Shown: positions 33,780 through 42,541, counted from the stretch's first letter. The stretch is 64,000 bases of DNA from DAOVRD01 sp964521715 (GCA_964521715.1 CAZFSS010000018.1:1-64000), one strand, 5' to 3'. Translations and numbers: made by a program. Notes: a model not told the origin generated them from the sequence alone.

Positions 33780-34400
33780 ATGCTGATTGACATGCTCGAG
33801 TTCGTGCTGGTTAACCACTTCCGCCTGGCGCTGGACGCGGCGCTGCTCTTTGCCGTCGGGCTGTTCGCCTCGTGGCCCGTCGTGCACTACCGCCTGGAAG
33901 GCGTCGCGCGCCTGCCCCTGGCGCTCTTCCGGCTTGTGCTGCGCCTCATCGGCAGGTCGCCGGGCGTCCCCCGCATGACCGCCGTCATCTGGTGTTTCAA
34001 CTCGCTCACGATCTTCGTCTACATGGCGAGCGGCTTTCACCCCCTCCTGCCCAAGCTGTTCGGCATCTGGACGGGCATGAACATCGGCGTCGTCCTGGGG
34101 ATGGCGCGGCACGAAGAGGACCTGCTGCAGGCGGGCACGCCGGCTCCCGGGCAGTGGGTGCCCCCTCCCCTGCTTGCGACTGCTTGCGGCGCGCTCGTGC
34201 TCGTGCTGGAGCTGCCCTGTTTCTGGTTCTCGATCGCCATGGGCATCGGCATGGGTCACGCGGTCGAGTCCGGGCAGCCCTACCTGAGCGTCCTTGCGTC
34301 AAGGGCAGCGGCGTACGCGTGCGTCATCGTGCCCGTGCTGGCTGCCAGCGCCGTGTGCGAGGCCGTCGCCATCCGCGGCTCCGCCGGCCGCGCTCGCTAG
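33780..34400 (+). CDS. integral membrane protein, SpoIIM/DUF95-like
   Basis: This 206-residue protein has five or so hydrophobic segments. The segment LVLELPCFWFSIAMGIGMG resembles the HGxxELPAxxxAxxxG motif of stage II sporulation protein M relatives, and GIWTGMNIGVVLG matches the segment before it. In non-spore-formers these are integral membrane proteins of unknown role. The family call is by eye and tentative. The start is uncertain: no SD precedes 33780, and 33792 is an in-frame alternative. Confidence 0.5.
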   Translation: MLIDMLEFVLVNHFRLALDAALLFAVGLFASWPVVHYRLEGVARLPLALFRLVLRLIGRSPGVPRMTAVIWCFNSLTIFVYMASGFHPLLPKLFGIWTGMNIGVVLGMARHEEDLLQAGTPAPGQWVPPPLLATACGALVLVLELPCFWFSIAMGIGMGHAVESGQPYLSVLASRAAAYACVIVPVLAASAVCEAVAIRGSAGRAR

Positions 34401-34525
34401 TCCGGGCGTTTCCCCAACCGCGACCACGCGACGGAATCCGCGAGGTGCACGAGACGCGCCGGCGCACGCGCGCGGGGCAATGCAGCGAAACGGGCCACCC
34501 TCTGTCCGAGTCGCAGCCAGGCGGC

Positions 34526-34531
34526 TATAAT
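34526..34531 (+). promoter_or_regulatory. -10 box TATAAT upstream of the DUF362 gene
   Basis: A perfect TATAAT (GGCTATAATGGG context) lies 29 bases before the start codon. The -35 position, TGTCCG at spacing 17, is weak. Confidence 0.4.
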
Positions 34532-34559
34532 GGGGGGACGGCCGAGAGAAAGGTTCTCT

Positions 34560-35558
34560 ATGGCGAAGCAGGACGGCGAAGGCAACCTGAGCAGGCGGGG
34601 GTTCCTGATCGGCGCAGCGGCAGGCGCGGCGATCCTGTCCGGCCTGCGCGTCATCGCGGGGCGGCGCGCCCGCCTGCGCGTGAGGGATCACGCCCCCAAC
34701 GACCTCGCGCCCAGCCTCGCCATCATCCACGGCGACGCGGGCGACGGCGACGAGAGGTCGGTGGTGACGAAGATGACACGCCGGGCCATCGAGGCGCTCG
34801 GCGGCATAGACAGGCTCGTGTCCGGCGGCGAGACTGTGGTCATCAAACCCAACATGGCCTGGGTCTGGGGGCCGCCGATGGCCACCAATACGAACCCGTG
34901 GGTCGTCGCCGCGCTGGTCGAGATGTGCCTGGAAGCGGGCGCCGGGCGCGTGCGCGTGATGGATAACACCATCTCCAAGGACCCGTCGAAGCCCTACGAG
35001 GCGAGCGGCGTCGCGCAGGCGGCCGCCGAGGCCGGCGCCGATGTGGCCTACGTGGACCGCCCGGGGGCTGTCGAGCTTCCGATCCCGGATGCGTTCGCCG
35101 TCGACCGCTGGCCGTTCTGCCAGGAGTTCGTCAACGCGGACCTCTGCGACGTGCTCATCAACGTGCCCATCCTGAAGGACCACGGCACCAGCCGCCTGAG
35201 CATCGGGCTGAAGAACGCCTTCGGCATGGTCGGGGGCGACCGCGGGCAGCTCCACCGCCAGATCCACCAGAAGATCCCCGACCTGCACCGCGTCATCAAG
35301 GTCGACCTGACCGTGATGGATTGCTACCGGGTGCTGCGCACGCACGGCCCGACCGGCGGGACGCTGGAAGACGTGGACAGCTCGCACGAGGGGGCACGCC
35401 GCGTCGTGGCCAGCACCGACCCGGTCGCCGTGGACTCCTACGGCGCGCACATGTTCGGCTACGGGCCGGACGAGATCGGCTTCGTCAAGAACGCAGCCGA
35501 GGCGGGGCTCGGCGCCGCCGACTGGCAGTCGCTGGACGTCACCGAAACCGAAGTCTGA
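34560..35558 (+). CDS. DUF362-family protein with Tat signal
   Basis: This 332-residue protein begins with a twin-arginine signal (SRRGFLIGAAAGAAILSG), so it is exported folded, which usually implies a cofactor. The body matches DUF362: VIKPNMAWVWG, NVPILKDHGTSRLSIGLKN and TDPVAVDSYGAHM. Family members are often fused to ferredoxin domains, but no Cys-rich ferredoxin motif is present here. The biochemical role is unknown. The start at 34560 is set by GAGAAAGG upstream and by the Tat motif position. Confidence 0.82.
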   Translation: MAKQDGEGNLSRRGFLIGAAAGAAILSGLRVIAGRRARLRVRDHAPNDLAPSLAIIHGDAGDGDERSVVTKMTRRAIEALGGIDRLVSGGETVVIKPNMAWVWGPPMATNTNPWVVAALVEMCLEAGAGRVRVMDNTISKDPSKPYEASGVAQAAAEAGADVAYVDRPGAVELPIPDAFAVDRWPFCQEFVNADLCDVLINVPILKDHGTSRLSIGLKNAFGMVGGDRGQLHRQIHQKIPDLHRVIKVDLTVMDCYRVLRTHGPTGGTLEDVDSSHEGARRVVASTDPVAVDSYGAHMFGYGPDEIGFVKNAAEAGLGAADWQSLDVTETEV

Positions 35559-35574
35559 CACACTGCCAAAGACC

Positions 35575-35787
35575 CACCACGGAGACAGCCTACTCCGCCG
35601 TAGCAGCATCGGCTGCGAAGGCCGGACAGTGGACACAGAAAACGAGAAGGCCAGGGTCAACCACCACGGCACGACGAACACCACGCTGGAATCTGTCACG
35701 CTGTTCCTGCCGCCTCTGTCATCCGTTGTTGTCGTAGTGATTGGTCTCGCTCTCGTCGTTCTCCGTGCCCTCCGTGTCTCCGTGGTG
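35575..35787. repeat. 213-base stretch bounded by a 13-bp perfect inverted repeat
   Basis: CACCACGGAGACA (35575-35587) and TGTCTCCGTGGTG (35775-35787) are exact inverted repeats, flanked inside by CTCCGTGCCCTCCG. Positions 35587-35626 form a second, unrelated repeat that recurs in opposite orientation at 63430-63467. There is no coding signal. It separates the DUF362 gene from tRNA-Val. Confidence 0.65.
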
Positions 35788-35799
35788 AATGCGTGAGGA

Positions 35800-35828
35800 T
35801 TGACGGGCGCGGCGGGGTCTGGTATATT
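35800..35828 (+). promoter_or_regulatory. strong sigma70-like promoter of tRNA-Val
   Basis: TTGACG (35800-35805) and TATATT (35823-35828) are 17 bases apart with an extended TGG before the -10. The tRNA begins 13 bases after the -10 box. Confidence 0.7.
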
Positions 35829-35840
35829 CGGGCTTTGCGT

Positions 35841-35916
35841 GGGCGCATAGCTCAGCGGCTAGAGCGCTACTTTCACACGGTAGAAGTCGCAGGTTCGAAT
35901 CCTGCTGCGCCCACCA
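35841..35916 (+). tRNA. tRNA-Val (CAC)
   Basis: The 76-base cloverleaf has acceptor stem GGGCGCA pairing with TGCGCCC, D loop AGCTCAGCGGCTAGAGC, anticodon loop TTCACAC (anticodon CAC), T loop GGTTCGAATCC, discriminator A and an encoded CCA. It reads GUG codons. Confidence 0.96.
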
Positions 35917-35961
35917 CCCTTCCGCGCTGCACGCCACGTTCCTGCACCCGAGGCAATGCCC

Positions 35962-37956
35962 GTGGGTTACCTGATTCAGACGGCCGCCATTTCCGCCATC
36001 GTGCTGGCCGCGTTGGCCGAAGCCGCCTTCGCCGAAGTAGCCGTGGCCGGCCGAAGGGGCGAGATAACGGCCATGCGCTATGACGGCGAGTACCTGGACG
36101 TGAGCGTCAGCGTGCGGCTGCCGCTGCGCGGCTGGGGCGCCTTCTCGGGCCTGGCCGACGCCCGGGACGCCCGATACGAGCGCTCGGAGTCCTCAGAAGC
36201 GTGGAGCGGGAGCGGCGCCGTGGGCGAAGGGCGCTGCCTCATCCAGCAGACGCTCGACGAGTCCGAAGGCTCCGCGACGCTCCGCGTCACCGTCACGGCG
36301 GAGGACGACCTCGACGTCGAGGGCGTCTTCCTGTTCGTCGGCGTGCCCATAGAGACCTTCAGCGGCGGCCGGTGCGAGCTCTCGGCCGGCGGCCAGCCCG
36401 TCACTGCTGCCGAACTGCCGGCCACGCAGCCGCAAGACCGGCACTTTCTGAACGGGACAGGCACTGCCCTGCGCATGACGGACGCACGGGGCGACGTAGA
36501 GCTCACCATGACGCTCGACCGGCCATGCGTCGTCCGCGTGCAGGACACGCGGGAGTGGCACGGGACAACCTACAACCCGTACGTCGAGCTGCACGGCGGT
36601 CCGATGCAGAAGGGGCAGAGCGCGTCCCTCGTCGCCGCGTTCCGCCTGACCGGCCGTCCGGACCGATCACCGGCCCGCCTGACGGTCAACCCGAACCAGG
36701 AACGCTATCGCCTCGACGGGTTCGGGGGCAACTACTGCTTCAGCATCGAGTCGCCCGTCACGCAGTACACGCTCGACAACCTGCACGTCGCCTGGGCGCG
36801 GACCGAGATGACGCCCGCCGAGTGGGAGCCGGAGAACGACAACGCTTCGCCCGATCAGACCGACCGGGAGGTCCTGAGGTCGCACGACCAGCCGGACAGC
36901 AACCTTCGGCGCGAGTTCCTGCTCGCCCAGCAGCTCCAGCGCCGCGGCGTTCCGTACGTGATCTCCATCTGGGACCTGCCCGAATGGCTCTATGCAGAAG
37001 CGGAAGAGGGACGCCGGGGCAGCGGCCGCCGCGTGCCGCCCGAGAAGTGGCCCGAACTGCTCGAATGCCTCGGCTCCTACCTGCTCTACGCGCGCGAGCA
37101 GTACGGCGTCGAGCCGGACCTCTTCTCGTTCAACGAGCCCGAGTACGGCGTGCGCGTCAAGCTGACGCCCGAGGAGCATCGGGACGCCATCAAGTCGATC
37201 GGCGCCCACTTCGAGAAGCTCGGCCTGAAGACGCGGATGCTGCTGGCGGACGTGTCGAATCCCCGCGACACGACCGCCTACGCCATGCCGGCCGCCCAGG
37301 ACCCGGAGGCGATGCGCCATGTCGGCGCCGTGGCCTTCCACTCCTGGGGCGGGGCGAGTCCCGAGCAGTACGCCGCCTGGGGCGACCTGGCCGAACGGCT
37401 AGGCCTGCCGCTGCTGGTCACGGAGCTGGGCGTGGACGCCAACTGGCGCGCCGTTCCGCTGGACACGTTCCGGTACGCACTGCGCGAAGTCAGGATGTAC
37501 CAGGATCTCCTCCTCTACGCCCGCCCGCAGGGCACGATGCAGTGGGAGTTCACCTCCGACTACTCCACCGTGGACGTGGAGTGGCCGGCATCGGGCGGGG
37601 CGAGGCTCACGCCGAAGAAACGCTTCTGGTTCGTCAAGCACTTCTGCAACCTGACGCCCGCGCCGGCCGTCGCGCTCGGCACCGAGTCGGACAACCCGAA
37701 CGTCCTGATCACGGCGTTCCGGAGCGCGGACGCGCGCGGGGCGGCGCCAGCCTACGCGCTCCACATCGCCAACTTCGGCTCCGAACGCGCGGCAACGCTG
37801 ACGGGCCTGCCCGCGGGGCTGTCCGAGCTGCGCTCCGTCCGGACGAGCGAGACCGAATCGTTCGCGGACCTCGGGCCCGTGCCCGTGCAGGGAGGCATGC
37901 TGGAGTTGACGCTGGCCGCGAATTCGTTGCTCACGCTCACCACGGAGCGCCCATGA
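35962..37956 (+). CDS. secreted GH30-like (clan A) glycoside hydrolase
   Basis: This 664-residue protein has a signal peptide (TAAISAIVLAALAEAAFA), an N-terminal beta region of about 220 residues, then a clan-A TIM barrel. LDGFGGNYCFSIESPV is the GH30-like barrel opening; the acid/base Glu is in FSFNEPEYG (about residue 391) and the nucleophile Glu in LLVTELGVD (about 488). A C-terminal beta-sandwich follows (about 560-664). Such enzymes cleave beta-xylan, beta-glucan or related chains. GTG at 35962 is favoured over ATG at 35956 because GAGG is eight bases before it. It overlaps the next gene by four bases. Confidence 0.75.
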   Translation: MGYLIQTAAISAIVLAALAEAAFAEVAVAGRRGEITAMRYDGEYLDVSVSVRLPLRGWGAFSGLADARDARYERSESSEAWSGSGAVGEGRCLIQQTLDESEGSATLRVTVTAEDDLDVEGVFLFVGVPIETFSGGRCELSAGGQPVTAAELPATQPQDRHFLNGTGTALRMTDARGDVELTMTLDRPCVVRVQDTREWHGTTYNPYVELHGGPMQKGQSASLVAAFRLTGRPDRSPARLTVNPNQERYRLDGFGGNYCFSIESPVTQYTLDNLHVAWARTEMTPAEWEPENDNASPDQTDREVLRSHDQPDSNLRREFLLAQQLQRRGVPYVISIWDLPEWLYAEAEEGRRGSGRRVPPEKWPELLECLGSYLLYAREQYGVEPDLFSFNEPEYGVRVKLTPEEHRDAIKSIGAHFEKLGLKTRMLLADVSNPRDTTAYAMPAAQDPEAMRHVGAVAFHSWGGASPEQYAAWGDLAERLGLPLLVTELGVDANWRAVPLDTFRYALREVRMYQDLLLYARPQGTMQWEFTSDYSTVDVEWPASGGARLTPKKRFWFVKHFCNLTPAPAVALGTESDNPNVLITAFRSADARGAAPAYALHIANFGSERAATLTGLPAGLSELRSVRTSETESFADLGPVPVQGGMLELTLAANSLLTLTTERP

Positions 37957-38396
37957 ATTCGGCGGCATCGAGGCGGCGCTTCCTCGCCTGTCTGACGGCC
38001 GTCCTGATGGCGGCAGGCGGCTGCGCGCCCTCCGGCGAGGTCCGCCAGACAAGCGTAACCGCTGAAGCCGGCGGCGAGCGCCTGCTGCATCTGGCCATCG
38101 TGCCCAGGCAACTGCCCGACGGCGGCCAACCGGCCCAACAGGTGGCAAGGCTGCTCAAGGAGGTGGCGGAACGCGCCGGCGGGTATACCTACATCGAGGG
38201 GGTCAAAGGGGGGTGGATCACGCTCGGCGAGCAGCAAGTCGTGACGGAGTGCAACGACCTTCTCCTGGTGGAGGGGCCGCCCGAGCTGGCCGACTTCCTC
38301 AGACAGGCGCTCCGCGACGACTTCGCGCAGCAGTACCCGTTCGTCATCAGCCTGCCCGTGCGGCGCACGCCGGTCGCGCAATCCGCAAGCCCATGA
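37953..38396 (+). CDS. lipoprotein of unknown function
   Basis: This 147-residue protein starts ASRRRFLACLTAVLMAAGGC, a twin-arginine-like signal peptide ending in a lipobox, so it is probably a lipoprotein anchored outside the cytoplasm. The mature part is mixed alpha/beta with VVTECNDLLLVEGPPELA and a C-terminal YPFVISLPV strand; I do not recognise a family. It overlaps the GH30-like gene by the four bases ATGA, so the two are translationally coupled and likely work together. Confidence 0.7.
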   Translation: MNSAASRRRFLACLTAVLMAAGGCAPSGEVRQTSVTAEAGGERLLHLAIVPRQLPDGGQPAQQVARLLKEVAERAGGYTYIEGVKGGWITLGEQQVVTECNDLLLVEGPPELADFLRQALRDDFAQQYPFVISLPVRRTPVAQSASP

Positions 38397-38411
38397 GGGT
38401 CGGCGGCGGCG

Positions 38412-38520
38412 TGTGCGGACTGATACGTAGGGGCACGGCGCGCCGTGCCCCTACAGGGTCGCGGTCGCTATCGAGCGATGGCTGCGAAAAAGCAAGGCGA
38501 CTTCCTTTACGGCCCACTAG
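38412..38520. repeat. 109-bp dispersed repeat with 28-bp perfect palindrome, copy 1
   Basis: The core is a perfect palindrome at 38427-38454 (GTAGGGGCACGGCG followed by its exact complement). Left of it is TGTGCGGACTGATAC, right of it GCTATCGAGCG and GACTTCCTT. A second copy of the same length, over 90 percent identical by eye, lies at 47700-47808. The right end supplies the stop codon of the galactokinase-like gene on the minus strand. Confidence 0.85.
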
Positions 38521-39719
38521 ACGTCCCAGGGCTCGGCTGCCGGCCCGTCCGCATCTTCCTCCTGGCGGAGGAGCCCCGTCGGGTCGACGTTCACGGGCAG
38601 GAAGTGGGCGCCCGGGAACTTCCCGCAAAGGGCCTCCTGCACCTCCTGGCGGCAGCCGGGCACCAGCACGATGGCCGCCGGATAGCTGCCGAAGGCCCGG
38701 GTGAGCTTGGCGCCGAGCGCGCCGGCCTGCGCGGCCAGCGCGCGGATCCCGTCGTATGCGTCGGCCGGAAAGGCGAAGTAGTCCGCCAGGATCACGCTCT
38801 CCTCGTCGCAGATCTCGGCCAGCCGGTCGTTGTCCACGAAGGGATCGCCCAGGTATTCCAGGAAGGACTCGATCATCTGCCGCGTGCGCAGCAACCCGTA
38901 GACCATCACCATCTGCGTCTCGCTCACGGCGTCCGGTGCGAGCTCGAACAGGCCGGACAGCGCCTCCTCCGCTGCACCGGCGAGGTTGCATCCCGCCCGG
39001 CCGACGGCGGCCAGCGCTTCGCGCACGGCCTGGTCACGCTCCGCCGCCTGGGCCGTGGGGCCGACGCCGGGCGTCAGGCACAGCAGTAGCGACTCCGGCG
39101 GCAGAAGCTGCTGAACGTTGAGGCGTTCTCCGCCCGGCTCGACGTATCCGGCGCCCCCGACAAGGCTCATCAGGGCCTCGCCGTATGCGCTGCCGGCGCC
39201 CACGGGACCGGCGGGCAGCACGTCATCGAGCAGCCGGCAGGCCACGCCGGCCAGTTCCGCGTCGCTGGGCGGGAGGGGATCCATCCTGTGCGCCGCCACG
39301 ACCGCCGCCAAGCCGGCCGCCAGAGTAGGGCAAGACAGCAACACCTGGACGGGGCAGACGGCCCAGAGCGGCCCCAGGTCGACCTCCACCTCGAGCCCCT
39401 CCAGGACGGCCGGATCGGCGACGACGCGCCCGAGCGCGTTCCGCCAGCGGTCGCAGAGTTCACCGAGAAGCGCCTCGTCGGGCCAGGGCAACCTCCCTTC
39501 GATCTCGGACGCGCCGAGATCCTCCTCCCCCGCCACGCCGCCGAAGGAGAGCGAGAAATCCCCCGCCGTCTCCCAGGCCCGCACCTCCATGCGCAGGTTC
39601 GTGGCGAGGCATATCGAGCCGGAGCCCAGCAGGTGCTGCTTCTCCCCAAGGAGCCGCACGGAATACGGCACGCTGAAGCGGTCCAGGCTGGGGGCGTCCA
39701 GGCTGACGATGGAGGACAT
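38517..39719 (-). CDS. galactokinase-like GHMP-family protein, degenerate
   Basis: This 400-residue protein resembles GHMP small-molecule kinases: PYSVRLLGEKQHLLGSG replaces the APGRVNLIGEHTDY opening, VGAGSAYGEALMSLVGGAGY parallels the sG..D...SLfG motif, and LGAKLTRAFGSYPAAIVLV parallels the C-terminal GAKLTGAGxGG. The ATP-binding PxxxGLxSSA motif (SCPTLAAGLAA here) lacks the Ser residues, and the catalytic Asp is doubtful, so it may not be an active kinase. Its last codons and stop lie in a dispersed repeat. The gene is next to a zinc-ribbon gene on the same strand. Confidence 0.5.
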   Translation of the reverse strand: MSSIVSLDAPSLDRFSVPYSVRLLGEKQHLLGSGSICLATNLRMEVRAWETAGDFSLSFGGVAGEEDLGASEIEGRLPWPDEALLGELCDRWRNALGRVVADPAVLEGLEVEVDLGPLWAVCPVQVLLSCPTLAAGLAAVVAAHRMDPLPPSDAELAGVACRLLDDVLPAGPVGAGSAYGEALMSLVGGAGYVEPGGERLNVQQLLPPESLLLCLTPGVGPTAQAAERDQAVREALAAVGRAGCNLAGAAEEALSGLFELAPDAVSETQMVMVYGLLRTRQMIESFLEYLGDPFVDNDRLAEICDEESVILADYFAFPADAYDGIRALAAQAGALGAKLTRAFGSYPAAIVLVPGCRQEVQEALCGKFPGAHFLPVNVDPTGLLRQEEDADGPAAEPWDV

Positions 39720-39816
39720 GGGATCCGCACCCGGGATGGAGGCGACCTCCGCCCGATGGGCGCGCCGTGGCGCGCGCCAGGCCGTCAGGCAGAAAGCCGC
39801 CGCAAGGGGGAGGCGC

Positions 39817-40404
39817 TCAGACTTCCCGCCACTTGGCCACGGGGTCGCCCGCCGGCCCCGGACCCTCGTACAGCTCGCCCGTCAGGCGATTCGTGCCGCA
39901 CTTGGGGCACACGTTGCCCCCGGCCCGCAGGAGCGCCCCGCACGCTTCGTTCGCGCAGATGTGCTCGCCCGGCCGGAGGCTGATCCGACCGGCGTGGGCC
40001 GCGCTCTCGAGCCTGCCCATGCCGGGCTCGGGGGGCGCCCACTCCTTCCGAACCTTCTTGAGCTGGTTCTCCAGGACCTTGCGCGACACACGCACATAGC
40101 CGTCGGTGTCGAACTTGACGACCGGCTTCGGCATGATCAGGTGCCGCTTGCAGCCGCTGCACCGCACGCGCTTGCCCACCTTGTCCGGCTCCTCGACGAT
40201 GAACCGGCCGCAGTAGGTGCACTGGACGGTCAGGTTGGGCGCTATGGACCTGTCGACGAGCAGGAACTGCAGGGCGGGCCGCAGGTAGCGTCGGCAGTGG
40301 GGGCAGGACAGGACCTGGCCCAGGCGGTGGGCATTGAAGACCACTTCTTCGCCGCAGACGCACTCTATGGTGATGGTATCCTGGGCTGGAGCCACGCCCG
40401 CCAT
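39817..40404 (-). CDS. multi-zinc-ribbon protein of unknown function
   Basis: This 195-residue protein has at least three zinc knuckle groups: CVCGEEVVF with CPHC (about 15-37), CTYCGRF with CSGCKRH (about 62-87) and CANEACGALL with CPKCGTN near the end (about 150-170). A charged helix with VLENQLKKVRKEW separates the second and third. There is no membrane segment. It may bind nucleic acid or act as a structural protein. The ATG at 40404 follows GGAGG by seven bases. It probably leads a unit with the galactokinase-like gene 97 bases downstream. Confidence 0.7.
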   Translation of the reverse strand: MAGVAPAQDTITIECVCGEEVVFNAHRLGQVLSCPHCRRYLRPALQFLLVDRSIAPNLTVQCTYCGRFIVEEPDKVGKRVRCSGCKRHLIMPKPVVKFDTDGYVRVSRKVLENQLKKVRKEWAPPEPGMGRLESAAHAGRISLRPGEHICANEACGALLRAGGNVCPKCGTNRLTGELYEGPGPAGDPVAKWREV

Positions 40405-40422
40405 GGTCTGACCTCCGACCAT

Positions 40423-40452
40423 ATTTTACTTGCGCTCAGGCCGGGTTTGCAA
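40423..40452 (-). promoter_or_regulatory. promoter of the zinc-ribbon gene
   Basis: On the minus strand TTGCAA (40447-40452) and TAAAAT (40423-40428) are 18 bases apart. The start codon follows 18 bases after the -10 box, which leaves a very short leader of about 12 bases, just enough for the SD. Confidence 0.55.
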
Positions 40453-40471
40453 GGCGAGCGCCGCGCCCTCC

Positions 40472-40501
40472 TTGGCAGCGCCTCGTCCCCTGTGATACAC
40501 T
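40472..40501 (+). promoter_or_regulatory. candidate promoter of the radical SAM gene
   Basis: TTGGCA (40472-40477) and TACACT (40496-40501) are 18 bases apart with a TGA extension near the -10. It would give a leader of about 140 bases before the ATG at 40652. Confidence 0.4.
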
Positions 40502-40651
40502 GACCGATGGAGGTGCCGTGCCAGGAGTACGCGAGCCGGTGCGACGGCCCGCTGCGTTTCAGCGCGCCCCTCCGGGGGACACCCGTGGCCGCCCAGGAGC
40601 GCCGTGGCGCTCTTCGGCGGCGTTTCTTGGTTTCTTCGACCGGTTGCCGAC

Positions 40652-42541
40652 ATGCCGCCACTTCTGACAGACCCGGGCGAGATACACGCCCTTCTCGACG
40701 CGGAAGTCCTGACTAACGTCGAGAAGCCCGCCCGCTACACAGGCGGCGAGAAGAACGCCGTCCGCAAGGACCCGGCCGGCGTTGAGGTTAGCTTTGCCCT
40801 CCTTTTCCCGGACGTCTACGAAGTCGGCATGTCCCACCTGGGTTACCAGATACTCTACTCGATCCTGAACGGCCTGGAATGGGCCGCCGCCGAGCGGGCA
40901 TACGCCGCCTGGCCCGACATGCAGCGTGTGATGCGGGAGCGCGGGATTCCGCTGTTCGCGTTGGAGAGCTTCCGTCCGGTGCGCCGGTTCGACGTCGTGG
41001 GATTCAGCCTTCAGTACGAGCTGCTCTACACGAACGTGCTGGCCATGCTGGACCTGGCGGGCATCCCGCTCAGGAGCGCCGACCGGGGCGAGTCCGATCC
41101 GATCGTGATCGCCGGCGGACCCGGGGCCGCCGTGCCCGAGCCGATGGCCGACTTCATCGACCTCTTCTTCCCCGGCGACGGCGAGCGGGTGGTCGTGCAG
41201 TTCGCGGAGCTGGTGCGAAAGGCAAAGGCGGAAGGCCGGTCGCGCTCGGAGACGATCCTGGAGGCCGCGCGGCAGATGGACGGCGTCTACGCGCCGGCCC
41301 ACTACGAAGTCCGCTATACGAACGAGGGCGCCGTCGAGAGCATCCGCCCGACGGAGCCCGGGCTGCCGGAGAGGGTGCGGGCCTCCAAGCTGCCCAGCCT
41401 GGCGGGAGCGCCCTTCCCGGCGGGCCTGATCGTTCCCTTCGTTGAAACGGTGCACGACCGGATCACGCTGGAGATCATGCGCGGGTGCACGCAGGGCTGC
41501 CGCTTCTGCCAGGCCGGGATGCTGCGCCGCCCCCTGCGGCCGCGGACGATGGACGAGCTGCTGGATCTGGCCGCGCGGGCGTACCGCAAGACGGGCTACA
41601 ACGAGATAGCGCTGGCATCGCTGTCCTCCAGCGACTACCCCGGCTTCCAGGAGTTGCTGGAACGGATGAACGAGTTCGCCGAGCCGCGCGGGATAGGCTT
41701 ATCGCTGTCAAGCCTGCGCGCGGACGACCAGTTGCACCTGATCCCCGAGGTGCTCGTGCGCGTGCGCAAGAGCGGGCTGACGGTGGCGCCCGAGGCGGCG
41801 TCCGAACGGCTTCGACGGGTCATCAACAAGGACGTCTCGGACGAGCAGCTCCTGGAGGGCGCCAGGGCCGCCTTCCGCGAGGGGTGGCGTCACATCAAGC
41901 TCTACTTCATGGTCGGCCTGCCCACCGAGACCCCCGAAGACGTCGCGGCCCTCGTAGGCCTGAGCGAGCGGGTCAGCAAGGCGCGTCAAGAGACCGGTCG
42001 CGGCCTGGGGAACGTCAACGTCACAATCGCGCCCTTCGTGCCGAAGCCGCACACGCCGTTCCAATGGGAGCCGATGGCCGGGCTGGAAGAGATGCGGTCG
42101 ATCCGGCACGCCATCCTGCGGGAGGCCAGGCTCAAGAGCGTGCGCTACAAGTTCAACGATCCGGAGACAAGCTTCGTGGAGGGGGTCCTGGCGCGCGGCG
42201 ACCGGCGCCTGGGCCGGGCCATCGAACGCGCCTGGCGGGCGGGCCAGCAGTTCGACGCATGGACGGAGCATTTCTCGTTCGATCGCTGGCGGCGTGCCTT
42301 CGAGGATGAGGGGCTCGACATGGACTTCTACGCGACGCGCCGCCGCGCCCTCGACGAGGTGCTGCCCTGGGACCACCTCGACTTCGGGCTGCGCAAGGAG
42401 TTCCTGCTGGAAGAGCGCGAGAAGGCCTTCCGCGCCGAGACTACGCCCGACTGCCGCACGGGCGGCTGCTTGCACTGCGGGGCCTGCGCGCTGGCCGGGG
42501 TGCAGCCTCCGCAGGTTGATTCGCCCGGTGCCGAGGCATAG
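40652..42541 (+). CDS. B12-binding-type radical SAM protein (TIGR03960-like)
   Basis: This 629-residue protein opens with RYTGGEKNAVRKD and FPDVYEVGMSHLGYQILY, the N-terminal signature of the TIGR03960/YgiQ-like group, in which this part resembles a cobalamin-binding Rossmann fold. The radical SAM cluster motif is CTQGCRFCQAG (CxxxCxxC) at about residues 280-290. LSSLRADDQ and FMVGLPTET are typical barrel motifs. The C-terminus has a Cys-rich CRTGGCLHCGACALAG that could hold another cluster. The reaction is unknown; relatives are often fused or adjacent to a DUF2344 domain, which is absent next door. The start is uncertain because no strong SD is seen; an in-frame GTG at 40604 is possible. 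Confidence 0.8.
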   Translation: MPPLLTDPGEIHALLDAEVLTNVEKPARYTGGEKNAVRKDPAGVEVSFALLFPDVYEVGMSHLGYQILYSILNGLEWAAAERAYAAWPDMQRVMRERGIPLFALESFRPVRRFDVVGFSLQYELLYTNVLAMLDLAGIPLRSADRGESDPIVIAGGPGAAVPEPMADFIDLFFPGDGERVVVQFAELVRKAKAEGRSRSETILEAARQMDGVYAPAHYEVRYTNEGAVESIRPTEPGLPERVRASKLPSLAGAPFPAGLIVPFVETVHDRITLEIMRGCTQGCRFCQAGMLRRPLRPRTMDELLDLAARAYRKTGYNEIALASLSSSDYPGFQELLERMNEFAEPRGIGLSLSSLRADDQLHLIPEVLVRVRKSGLTVAPEAASERLRRVINKDVSDEQLLEGARAAFREGWRHIKLYFMVGLPTETPEDVAALVGLSERVSKARQETGRGLGNVNVTIAPFVPKPHTPFQWEPMAGLEEMRSIRHAILREARLKSVRYKFNDPETSFVEGVLARGDRRLGRAIERAWRAGQQFDAWTEHFSFDRWRRAFEDEGLDMDFYATRRRALDEVLPWDHLDFGLRKEFLLEEREKAFRAETTPDCRTGGCLHCGACALAGVQPPQVDSPGAEA

